Source: Actinosynnema pretiosum (GTDB lineage: Bacteria; Actinomycetota; Actinomycetes; Mycobacteriales; Pseudonocardiaceae). Taken from it: a stretch of 64,000 nucleotides of DNA. Where the stretch lies: contig NZ_JAMTCF010000016.1 of assembly GCF_024171695.1 (NCBI RefSeq), positions 124,001-188,000 on the forward strand. Reading direction: 5' to 3'. The number at the start of each line of letters is the position of its first letter. Position 1 is the first letter of the stretch. Positions 36,801-43,777 of the stretch are shown here, in pieces. A model generated the notes under the pieces. That model was not told where the DNA came from and made no database searches. It saw only the letters and a list, made by a program, of their open reading frames with translations. The translations under genes and the position numbers were made by a program.

Positions 36801-39211
36801 GTGAAGGGGCCGCTGGCGACCAGCGCGCGCACGGCCCGGTCGAACCGCACGGGAGCGACCAGCTGCTCGGACCAGAATGCGGGCGAGCAGGCCTGCTCCG
36901 GGCTGATCGGCCCACCGGTCGTGGCCGAGACGACCGGCATGCGAGGCTCCTGGAGCCGCACGCCGCCCAGCACCTCGTGCAGCTTGTCCGCAGACTCCCG
37001 CATGCTCGGCGAGTGGTACGCGTGCGCGGTGCGTACCGGCTGGCAACTGATCTTCCTGCCCTCCAGTCGCCCCCCCGCCTCGGCGAGCGCTTCGTGGGAG
37101 CCGCTGAGGACGGTCTGCCGCGAGTTGTTGGTCGTGGCTACCGCCAGCTCCGCGCCGATCAGGTCGTCCACAGCATCGAGCACGGTGTCCTCCGCAGCGG
37201 ACACGGCGAGCATCCCACCGGGTGGCGCCTCCGCCATGAACTTCGACCTGGCCGCGATGACCGTGAGGCCGTCGGCGAAGCCGAACGTGCCCGCCACTGC
37301 TGCGGCGACCAGCTCGCCGAGGCTGTGCCCGACCAGGACGTCGGGCGTGATGCCCCAGTGCATCAGGCAGTGCGCGAGGGTGTACTCCAGCACGTACAGC
37401 AGCGGTTGGGCAACCTCGGTGGGCGTTAGCTCCTCCGTCGTGGACGCGGTCAGCCACAGCTTCCGCAGGTCGCGTCCGAGCAGCGGCTCCAACTGGTCGA
37501 ACGCGGCGTCGCAGCCTTCGCGGAACAGCGCCTCGTCCTCGTAGAGGCCGCGGAGCATCCTCGGGCTCTGCGCGCCCTGGCCGGGGAAGGCGAACACGAG
37601 CCTGCGGTCGACCTTGTCGCAGCGGAAAATCCGGCCGTGGTCGCGCAGGGCCTCGGCCGCGTCCGCCGCGCTCGATGCAAGCACCGCGCCGCGCCTCGGC
37701 AGCGCGGTCCGGCCCACGCGCAGGGTGTGCGCCGCGTCGGCGAACTCCCGCTCGGGCAAGCCCGCGAAGTGGTCGGCCAGCCGCTCGCGCAGCGCGTCGT
37801 CGGCGGTGTCGTCCAACGCCGACCACAGAATGGCCTCCACCTGCCCGGTCTGCCCGGTCTGCCCGGTCGGACGGCTCGCGCACCTGGGAGCCGCGCCCAC
37901 GGGCGGCTCTTGGAGGATGAGGTGCGCGTTCGTGCCGCCGATTCCGAACGAGCTGATGCCGCAGCGCCGCGGGCTGCCGTCCACGCGGGGCCACGGCACG
38001 GGCTCGGTGGCGAGGTAGAACGGGGAGGTCGCCCAGTCGATCTCCGGGTTCGGCTCGCTGACGTTGATGGTCGGCGGGATCCGTTCGTGCCGCAGAGCCA
38101 GCACCGCCTTGATGACCCCGGCGACGCCGGCCGCCTGGCCGAGGTGGCCCACATTGGACTTCACCGACCCGATGGCGCAGTATGGCGTGGTCAGGTCCGT
38201 GCCACTGGCCCGGCGGTAGGCGTCGGTCAGCGCGGCCACCTCGATGGGGTCGCCGACCACCGTGCCGGTGCCGTGCGCCTCCACGTACCCGATGCTCCTC
38301 GGGTCCACCCCGCCGAGGCGCAGCGCCTCGGTGACACAGTCACTCTGCCCGTCCACGCTCGGCGCGGTGAACCCGGCCTTGCGGTCGCCGTCGTTGTTGA
38401 TCGATGAGGAGAGGATGACCGCGTGGATCGTGTCCCGGTCCCGGATCGCTGCGGACAGCGGCTTGAGAAGGACGGCTCCCACTCCGGAACCGAAGTTCGT
38501 CCCGGTCGCCTTCCCGTCGAAGGGGCGGGGCAGGCCGTCGCTCGCCAACATCCCGCCGGGCAGGTAGGGATAGCCGCGGTGGAACGGGGTCTCGATGTCC
38601 GAGCCGCCTGCGATGGCCATCTCGCACTCACCCACCCGCAGGGCGTTGCTGGCGATGTGCATCGCGACCAGGGAGGTCGAGCACGCCGTCTGCACGGTCA
38701 TCGACGGCCCGCGCAGCCCGAGCTTGTACGACACGAACGTGGAGACGTAGTCGGGCGCGTTGGTGATCTCGATCGCCGTCCAGCCCAGCGTGGCGATCAG
38801 TCCCGGCACCTCCTCGACGTGGTCGATCCGGTACCGGTTGACGTTCGTGCCCGCGTACACGCCGATCCGGCCGTCGAAGCGGGCCGGGTCGTACCCGGCG
38901 TGTTCGAGTACGGCGTGCGAGGTCTCCAGGAACATGCGCTGCTGCGGGTCGCGCAGCTCCGCGTCCTTGGGCGTCATGGCGAACAGCTCGGCGTCCAGCT
39001 CGCCCTCGTCGTCGAGCACCGGGCGGCGGCGCACGTAGTTCGGCTTGGCCATCCGGTCCGGACGCTCGCCGTTCGCGAGCAGTTCCTCGTCGCTCAGTTC
39101 GGTGATGCAGGTGCGCCCCGCGTCGAGGTTCTCCCAGAACTCGGTGATGTTCTTCGCACCGGGGAACTTCGCCGCCATCCCGATGATGGCGATCGGTTCG
39201 ACATTTCCCAT
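33815..39211 (-). CDS. PKS3: single-module type I polyketide synthase, KS-AT-KR-DH-ACP
   Basis: The 1798-residue protein has the same layout as PKS1 and PKS2. The KS has TACSTS near 175, EAHGTGT and NVGHLGQ. The AT has GHSLGE near 630 and HAYHSPS, so malonyl-CoA is likely but less sure. The KR has TGGLGGIG near 1161 and SADYAAAN near 1312. The DH follows, with DEHQFLGRRILPG near 1391, the only one of the three with the canonical HxxxGxxxxP spacing and Gly. The ACP has GGNSL near 1753. ATG at 39211 has GGAG 8 bp upstream and yields GNVEPIAIIG; the frame stays open 29 codons upstream, but that stretch is Arg-rich and unlike KS starts. It lies 127 bp behind the ABC permease genes. Confidence 0.93.
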   Translation of the reverse strand: MGNVEPIAIIGMAAKFPGAKNITEFWENLDAGRTCITELSDEELLANGERPDRMAKPNYVRRRPVLDDEGELDAELFAMTPKDAELRDPQQRMFLETSHAVLEHAGYDPARFDGRIGVYAGTNVNRYRIDHVEEVPGLIATLGWTAIEITNAPDYVSTFVSYKLGLRGPSMTVQTACSTSLVAMHIASNALRVGECEMAIAGGSDIETPFHRGYPYLPGGMLASDGLPRPFDGKATGTNFGSGVGAVLLKPLSAAIRDRDTIHAVILSSSINNDGDRKAGFTAPSVDGQSDCVTEALRLGGVDPRSIGYVEAHGTGTVVGDPIEVAALTDAYRRASGTDLTTPYCAIGSVKSNVGHLGQAAGVAGVIKAVLALRHERIPPTINVSEPNPEIDWATSPFYLATEPVPWPRVDGSPRRCGISSFGIGGTNAHLILQEPPVGAAPRCASRPTGQTGQTGQVEAILWSALDDTADDALRERLADHFAGLPEREFADAAHTLRVGRTALPRRGAVLASSAADAAEALRDHGRIFRCDKVDRRLVFAFPGQGAQSPRMLRGLYEDEALFREGCDAAFDQLEPLLGRDLRKLWLTASTTEELTPTEVAQPLLYVLEYTLAHCLMHWGITPDVLVGHSLGELVAAAVAGTFGFADGLTVIAARSKFMAEAPPGGMLAVSAAEDTVLDAVDDLIGAELAVATTNNSRQTVLSGSHEALAEAGGRLEGRKISCQPVRTAHAYHSPSMRESADKLHEVLGGVRLQEPRMPVVSATTGGPISPEQACSPAFWSEQLVAPVRFDRAVRALVASGPFTALEVGPGRTLYSLLKPNPQVRSSGSVVLATAPKPKGDVTDQAALTEALATLWAHGQPVGYWESEAFAERRRVAVPGYPYQRKLYWIERGGGAPATPAALAQAPIEAHRTPERHTAPEDPDTWTLSHLTWRRHDTVRLNRNGRDAGGLTALALLPAAQDTAATVSAAFQRASYRTVRVHPHDVPGATWVLDAASGDEWAALCAELERRGTVPDVIAHCLLAGDDAPTGTAALDAVRGLLATARTAASLHRRHRKSITVLVLTRSGVDVTGDERVNPVAAMANAFVRSAEREIPGVRWGCLDIGHNTPESALSAELAEPTRPLVALRGSARWLPRLDAEPVLGRADRPLLRHSGTYLVTGGLGGIGLVVAQALSESGLRPRIALLSRTGLPEADSARGRQVGAALDAMQNAGAETLVVTGDVADLASLRAAVAEVEQRFGQVAGVVHSAGLPGGGLIERRTADEVERVLGPKVAGTLNLEEVFSDRLGLDFLVLFSSQAALSGLYGSADYAAANAFLDAHARQASGRERLTLSVQWPGWAEVGMAAASAVSLGVLTGVTSADRVVDTGGLHAEYRRVVTPGVDWEFDEHQFLGRRILPGAALLDMVLSAVRRTGVHSQDYPVRFQDAMFLVPAPGDHAVEFRVVLTPVGDMHRFRVESRPAAPGDGGWAEHATGLVAAGGTPPEAVDPDDLRARFPSTPVADLPPWITYGPRWHTAVGRWGTTDEALCELVLPAEFHDDLDAHPLHAALLDAATAQLAHAEPGVELVPWMHRRLTTFAPMRPRMLVVGRLGTADRSPRTLDCEFYDAETGEPLATIEQFTLRAQAAARMADSAPARESAREPAAGDGLLTPAQGAAAFLELLNGSYPPVVVVDAPGPLPQVSGVLRVGGEAPGEPIPPVAASVEPAPVVVNVPATAPAATPSVITDQLRVLWEQTLGIRDIKPTDDFFDLGGNSLSAVQLTARIGDRFGVELGAGAMFELSTIETMAAELAGQGAR
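37842..37868. repeat. Triple 9-bp tandem repeat inside PKS3
   Basis: TGCCCGGTC occurs three times without interruption. It encodes the repeated tripeptide Thr-Gly-Gln in the linker between KS and AT of PKS3. A 9-bp unit keeps the frame, so copy number could vary without harming the protein. Confidence 0.85.
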
Positions 39212-39338
39212 CTGGGTCACTCCTCGCGAGGTCGTGCGGCAGACAGCACGGTGGTCTCCCATCCTTCGGCGACGACTCGACCGGGACAGGTCCCGCAAAG
39301 GTGGTACGCATGGTCCGCGCGGACGGGCGAGGGGTGGT

Positions 39339-40130
39339 TCAGGCCGAAGCGCCGGAGTAGCGGCGCAGTCCTGAGTGGAAGAACCGCCGGGTCAACCAGA
39401 AGGCCGCGACCGCGAAGCACAGCTCGACCGCCACGGCCGTCATGGAGAGCCGGGCCGTGACGGCCTCGGCTGGCAGCGTGACCGCGAAACCCACGGGGAC
39501 CACGAACGTCAGGGCGTACCTCAACCACGATGGGTAGATGGTCAGCGGCCACCGCGACGCCTCGTACACCGACTCGAACAGCGCGACGACCTCCGTGATG
39601 TCCACGAGCCAGAAGGCGGTGCACACGAGGCTGAACAGGAAGCAGTAGAGGATGAACAGCCCGACCGCGGCAGTGAGCGCGAACAGGAGGAGGTCGACCG
39701 GTCCGGTGCGGCTGGACGAGCCGAGCACCCCCGCAGTGACCAGCCCCGCGCCGGCAAGCACGTTGGTGCCCTGCCAGACGTCCACCTGGCGGATGCTCAG
39801 CAGCAGCTGGGCGTCGACAGGCTTGGTCAGCACGAAGTCGAGTGAGCCCCGGTTGATGTCGGTCGCCATCCGGTAGAGGTTGGGCCGCACGAACACCCGC
39901 AGCAGGCCGCTGACCATCGTGAAGACCCCGAGCAGCACGAACATCTCCATCCGGCTCCACCCGTTGAGCTCGGAGATGTGCCGGTAGACCAGCAGGACAC
40001 CGGCGACCGCGGCGATGACGGCCAACGCGGAGTGGAACAGCTGGATGAAGAAATTGGCCCGGTACTGGAGGTCGTTCATCACCTGGACGCGCAGCAGGTG
40101 CCGCGCCAGCCGGACGTAGTGGACGCGCAT
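39339..40130 (-). CDS. ABC-2 type transporter permease (second of pair)
   Basis: The 263-residue protein has about six hydrophobic segments and the ABC2_membrane_6-like signature in the cytoplasmic loop (RGSLDFVLTKPVDAQLL near residue 90), which is typical of two-permease exporters. It forms the membrane channel with the permease encoded 18 bp upstream and the ATPase before it. In this setting it most likely exports the finished product, giving self-protection. The ATG at 40130 is preceded by GAGG. No signal peptide is expected. Confidence 0.88.
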   Translation of the reverse strand: MRVHYVRLARHLLRVQVMNDLQYRANFFIQLFHSALAVIAAVAGVLLVYRHISELNGWSRMEMFVLLGVFTMVSGLLRVFVRPNLYRMATDINRGSLDFVLTKPVDAQLLLSIRQVDVWQGTNVLAGAGLVTAGVLGSSSRTGPVDLLLFALTAAVGLFILYCFLFSLVCTAFWLVDITEVVALFESVYEASRWPLTIYPSWLRYALTFVVPVGFAVTLPAEAVTARLSMTAVAVELCFAVAAFWLTRRFFHSGLRRYSGASA

Positions 40131-40148
40131 GACCGCCTCAATTCGACT

Positions 40149-40970
40149 TCAGTGCCCGACTGATGTGTGCCTGCGCACCGCGCGGCGCCAGACGAGGGCC
40201 ACCGCCGCGCTCGCCACGGCGATCCAGACCAGTTGCATGACCAGGCCGTGCAGCAGTTCGTCGGTGGTCAGGGTGCCGAGCAGCGACTCGACCGGGAAGC
40301 CGAAGGTCCAGGGGAACGGCGTCAGCTCGGCGACATCGCGCAGCCACTGCGGCAGCAGCGACATCGGCATCATCCGACCCGACAGCAGGATCTCCACTAC
40401 GAGGAAGACGTCGAAGAAGGCCGATGACCTGGTGGTCCAGAACGAGGTCAGGCCGAGCAACCACAAGTACAGCGCGCGGATCAGGTAGGCGCCCCACGCG
40501 GCGACGACGAACACCGTGACTCCCAGCGGCGTGACAGACAGCTCCGGGCGGACCACCAGCGCCAGGACAGTGGCGACCGGCAGCCAGAAGGCGATCATGA
40601 CGAGCTTCCACCCGGCGAACGCGGCGATGTCGTGGTGGATCGGGTGCATCGGCCGGAGCATCAGCGACGAGAACTGCCCCGATTCGATTCGCGCGGAGAA
40701 CCCGTACGGGGTGAAGGCGATCACCATGTTCCGCACGAGCATCCAGACCAGGAAGTACGCCGAGAGCGCGCCGGTGCTCCATCCGCCGACCGAGCCGCCG
40801 CTGGCCTGCGTCGCCGCGTGCCAGAGCGCCAGGTAGATCAGGGACTCGATGAACATCGCGGTCAGCACGAGGTAGTTGGTCACGCGGTACTGGAACTGCC
40901 TGCTGATGGCGAACCTGATGGCCCGCGCGTAGAAGGTCGCGAGGAACTGGACACCACCCACCCGCCTCAC
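40149..40970 (-). CDS. ABC-2 type transporter permease (first of pair)
   Basis: The 273-residue protein has six or so membrane segments and the same ABC-2 loop (SGQFSSLMLRPMHP near residue 95). The start is GTG at 40970, which overlaps the TGA of the ATPase gene (GTGA) and has GGAG about 8 bp upstream; the frame stays open much further upstream, but only as an antiparallel reading of the ATPase gene. It pairs with the following permease to form a heterodimeric export channel. Confidence 0.86.
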   Translation of the reverse strand: MRRVGGVQFLATFYARAIRFAISRQFQYRVTNYLVLTAMFIESLIYLALWHAATQASGGSVGGWSTGALSAYFLVWMLVRNMVIAFTPYGFSARIESGQFSSLMLRPMHPIHHDIAAFAGWKLVMIAFWLPVATVLALVVRPELSVTPLGVTVFVVAAWGAYLIRALYLWLLGLTSFWTTRSSAFFDVFLVVEILLSGRMMPMSLLPQWLRDVAELTPFPWTFGFPVESLLGTLTTDELLHGLVMQLVWIAVASAAVALVWRRAVRRHTSVGH

Positions 40971-41956
40971 CCCGCTTCTCCTGCGGACAGCGCCAGGTCG
41001 ATCACGTCTTCGACCGGGGGATCCTCGATGACCAGGTCGACCACCGTGTGCGCGGCCAGGATCGCGGCGACCACGCCGGCCGCCTCCGCCTTCGGCACAG
41101 TGAGGACGACCGAGTGCCCCTCCTGGCGGACGATCTGCCCATACCCGGACAGATCGACGTCCGCCGCCTCCAGGGTGAGCCGGATCTCCTTCGAGGTGGC
41201 GAGCGCGGCGCTCAACGCGTCCAACGGGCCGTCGTACTGGATCCGCCCCCGGTTGATGATGACCACCCGTGCGCATAGGGCCTCGATGTCGGCCGGGTAG
41301 TGGCTGGTGAGCAGGACCGTCGTGCCGTCCCGGCGGTTGTGGTCGGCGATGAAGGACCGAAGCCGTCGCTGGGTGGCCGCGTCCAGGCCGAGAGTGGGTT
41401 CGTCGAGGAACAGCATGCGCGGCCGGTGCAGCAGCGATCCGGCGAGCTCCACCTTCATCCGCTCGCCGAGCGAGAGGTTACGGACCGGCCGTCGGAGAAG
41501 GTCGCCGATGTCGAGGAGGTCGACCAACTCGTCCTTGGTCCGGCGGAATCGCGCGTCGGGGATCTGGTAGATCGCCTGGCTGAGCTCGAAGGACTCGATC
41601 GCGGGCAGGTCCCACTGGAGCTGGTTGCGGCCGCCCATCAGCAAGGCGATCCCGGACAGGAAGGCGCGCTCCCGGTGGGACGGGACGTGTCCGAGGACGT
41701 GGACGCTGCCGCCGGTCGGGTGGAGCAGCCCGGAGAGCGCCTTGAGCGTCGTGGTCTTGCCCGCGCCGTTGGAACCGAGGAAGCCCACCACCTCGCCGTC
41801 ACCGATCTCGAAGGAGGCGCCGCGTACCGCCGCGACGGTGCGCGTCCGCCTGACGAACAGGCTGCGCGCTGCGGCGGCCAGCCCTGCCTCCCGCTCCGGC
41901 ACGCGGAACGTCACCTCCAGACCGTCCACCCGCACCGCCGGTGACGCGTCGCTCAC
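40967..41956 (-). CDS. ABC transporter ATP-binding protein
   Basis: The 329-residue ATPase has Walker A GSNGAGKTTT near residue 57, the signature LSLGERMKVELA near 155, Walker B MLFLDEPTLGLD near 175 and the switch His in LLTSHY near 207. A C-terminal extension of about 80 residues resembles DrrA/NatA-like exporters. The start is GTG at 41956 behind GAGGGGG at 6 bp; an open but Arg-rich extension upstream is not supported. It is the first gene of the exporter operon that continues with two permeases and then PKS3. Confidence 0.92.
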   Translation of the reverse strand: MSDASPAVRVDGLEVTFRVPEREAGLAAAARSLFVRRTRTVAAVRGASFEIGDGEVVGFLGSNGAGKTTTLKALSGLLHPTGGSVHVLGHVPSHRERAFLSGIALLMGGRNQLQWDLPAIESFELSQAIYQIPDARFRRTKDELVDLLDIGDLLRRPVRNLSLGERMKVELAGSLLHRPRMLFLDEPTLGLDAATQRRLRSFIADHNRRDGTTVLLTSHYPADIEALCARVVIINRGRIQYDGPLDALSAALATSKEIRLTLEAADVDLSGYGQIVRQEGHSVVLTVPKAEAAGVVAAILAAHTVVDLVIEDPPVEDVIDLALSAGEAG

Positions 41957-42015
41957 GAGAACCCCCTCGTCGTGCCGCCGACGGCGACCGGCGCGGTCGG
42001 CTGCTGCGGAATGGT

Positions 42016-42032
42016 CCCGTGCCCGGCACGGG
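42016..42032. promoter_or_regulatory. Palindrome in divergent promoter region, possible operator
   Basis: CCCGTGCC-C-GGCACGGG is a perfect 8-bp inverted repeat with a single central base. It lies in the 239-bp region between the ABC exporter operon (-) and the third free carrier gene (+). Its symmetry suits a dimeric regulator, but no second copy was noticed and no regulator gene lies in the window. Confidence 0.4.
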
Positions 42033-42195
42033 CGCGCACGTCCCCTCTTCGCGGGGCACGCCCGGTCGCCGTCGCTGGCAGGGTCCCACCGCGCTCGCGG
42101 TGTCGCAGCTATTGGGGACGGGTCGGCGCCACGGGGGGCGACCCACGATGGGGCCAACCCGGTGTCCCGGTCGGGGTGTCCACTGGAGGCTTCAG

Positions 42196-42471
42196 GTGTC
42201 GGTGCCCGAGCGCGACGACTGTCCCGCAGACGACCCCCCGGTGGCGCGGGCGGTCGGCATCATCGGAGAGGTGCTCGGCCTCGGCGAGGTGCCGGGGGAC
42301 ACGCCGATCTTCCGGCTCGGCGCCACCTCGATCCACGCGGCGCGGATCTGCGCGAAGCTGGCAGAGGTGGCTGGCGAACCGATGCCGCTGTCCGAGTTCT
42401 TCCGCGACCCCACGGCAGGCGGCGTGACGGCCTGGCTGGCCGGGCGGTCGCGGGGACGCGCCGAGGCCTGA
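42196..42471 (+). CDS. Free-standing carrier protein
   Basis: The 91-residue protein has the carrier core DTPIFRLGATSIHAARI, with Ser near residue 40 as the phosphopantetheine site, followed by a typical third and fourth helix. GTG at 42196 has GGAGG 6 bp upstream; the open frame above it is out-of-gene sequence. It is a single-gene unit between the divergent exporter operon and a convergent thioesterase-like gene whose stop lies 4 bp away. LGATS resembles the last T domain of NRPS3, so it may take part in peptide rather than polyketide chemistry. Confidence 0.82.
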   Translation: MSVPERDDCPADDPPVARAVGIIGEVLGLGEVPGDTPIFRLGATSIHAARICAKLAEVAGEPMPLSEFFRDPTAGGVTAWLAGRSRGRAEA

Positions 42472-42475
42472 CCGG

Positions 42476-43300
42476 TCACCACGGCGCGCCGAGCAGGTCG
42501 AGCACGAGGTCGCTGACCTGGGGGCTGTCCATGAGGTCACCGTGGTCGACGGCCAACCGGGTGGCGGGCCGCCCATGCTCGGTCCCCCGGGTGTCGTGGT
42601 CGCGGCACAGGATGCGGTGGACGGGACCGTAGGTGACCTCCACCGGGGCACGGCTCGCGCACATCAGGTACCGGGTGAACATCGAGAACCGCTCGGCCAT
42701 GTACTCGCCGAACTGCGCGGGCGTGCCCTCCTCCCGCATGGCGCGCAGCACCAGCGGCCGGTAGGTCTCGCGCATCAGTCGGAGCACGGGTTCGAGGTCA
42801 CCCCCGTCCCGCGGCAGACCCTTCCGCCGCGAGGCCAGCACGTCGTGGAAAGACCTGATCGCCCCGGTCACGACGGACTCGTCGAGGCTCGTGTTGAGCC
42901 CGCGGACGATCGTGTCGAACTGGACAAAGGCGACGTCCTCGTCGACCACCTCGGCGTCGAACACCGCGACGACAGGGGTCGCCAGCTCTGCCGCGTGCAG
43001 GCCTTCCGCCACCTGGCAGGCCAGCCCGGCGCCGCCGCAGCGCCCCAGCACCGCCATCACGTCGTAGCCGGAGTCGCCCAACTCGTCCAGCACGAGGCGG
43101 ACGTACTCGTCGGGGTGCGCGCGGTCGGGCGGTACCTGGTCCACCAGGGATACGTCACACTCCAGGAACGACACGCTCTCGTCGGGGAACGCCGCCGCCA
43201 TCTCCGGGAAGCTCGTGACCGAACGCCGCTCGGTGAAATCGACCCCGAGGACGATCCGGCCGCCGGTACCGCGCCGCAGCGTTCTCAGCCGACCGGACAT
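42476..43300 (-). CDS. Thioesterase-like alpha/beta-hydrolase (divergent)
   Basis: This 274-residue protein is not a clear member of a named family. It has VMAVLGRCGGAGLA near residue 80, which matches the nucleophile elbow of stand-alone thioesterases with Cys in place of Ser, as in the thioesterase at 10579. It has a plausible catalytic His in LAVDHGDL near 253. The region between them is helical and acidic. The start ATG has an excellent ribosome site (GGAGGAGGG). It could release or transfer the product, or act as an editing enzyme. Function rests on two short motifs, so another hydrolase or acyltransferase role is possible. Confidence 0.55.
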   Translation of the reverse strand: MSGRLRTLRRGTGGRIVLGVDFTERRSVTSFPEMAAAFPDESVSFLECDVSLVDQVPPDRAHPDEYVRLVLDELGDSGYDVMAVLGRCGGAGLACQVAEGLHAAELATPVVAVFDAEVVDEDVAFVQFDTIVRGLNTSLDESVVTGAIRSFHDVLASRRKGLPRDGGDLEPVLRLMRETYRPLVLRAMREEGTPAQFGEYMAERFSMFTRYLMCASRAPVEVTYGPVHRILCRDHDTRGTEHGRPATRLAVDHGDLMDSPQVSDLVLDLLGAPW

Positions 43301-43777
43301 GTGCAGGCCCTCCTCCGCGAACCGTCGTCAGCGGAGTGTCGGACGCCGAGCGCCCGATCCGCACGCCCCCCGAAATAGGGGCAACCCGTCGTCGTCCCCG
43401 AAAACGGGTACGGCGACGGGGACCGACCACCGGCCCGGTCCCGCCCGCGCCCCGCCGACCCCGCTCCCAGCGCTGCGGGGGAGCGGCCGCGCGCGGCCAG
43501 CCAGCCGCACGGGCCGCGTCCAGGGCGGTGCGCGACCTCTTCGTGACGGCTTCGTGACCGCTGGCGCAGGACGTTGACCAACCCGCCGCGAACGGGCGAT
43601 CACACGCGCTCCCGGTGCCCAGGACGCACCGCCCCTACCTGGGGCGGAGCGCGCCGTCGCCGCCGGATGAGCGGGTAGGTCATTGCGCTAGGCTGCTCCG
43701 TCACAAGGGTCGTGGCAGGCAGGGAGTCGCCACCGTGCCCGTGCGCATCCGGTTCGAGTTGATGAGGTGGCGAGCGC
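43301..43777. other. Gene-free divergent region before the valyl-tRNA synthetase gene
   Basis: No coding region is supported in these 477 bp. The stretch holds several short hairpins: GCCCC...GGGGC at 43365-43382, GGGACCG...CGGTCCC at 43419-43442, and CCGCCCC-TACCT-GGGGCGG at 43629-43647. It also holds a TAGGCT box at 43689. No T-box consensus, tRNA-like structure or start-proximal attenuator was recognised. The promoter of the minus-strand thioesterase-like gene must also lie here. Confidence 0.6.
43689..43694 (+). promoter_or_regulatory. Putative -10 box of valS (TAGGCT)
   Basis: TAGGCT fits the actinobacterial TAxxxT -10 pattern and the same hexamer stands before the glycosyltransferase gene at 46411. 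It would give a leader of about 77 bases. No clear -35 is visible. Confidence 0.35.

Noticed and set aside
37842..37868. 9-bp repeats as a regulatory or CRISPR-like element
   Set aside because: They lie in frame within the KS-AT linker of PKS3 and encode a simple Thr-Gly-Gln repeat.
41957..42157. Upstream extension of the ABC ATPase
   Set aside because: The extension is Arg/Ala-rich, crosses the palindrome and lacks family similarity; GTG 41956 has a good ribosome site.
43301..43777. T-box riboswitch before the synthetase gene
   Set aside because: No T-box consensus or antiterminator could be found, and the hairpins seen are short and lack a T-tract.
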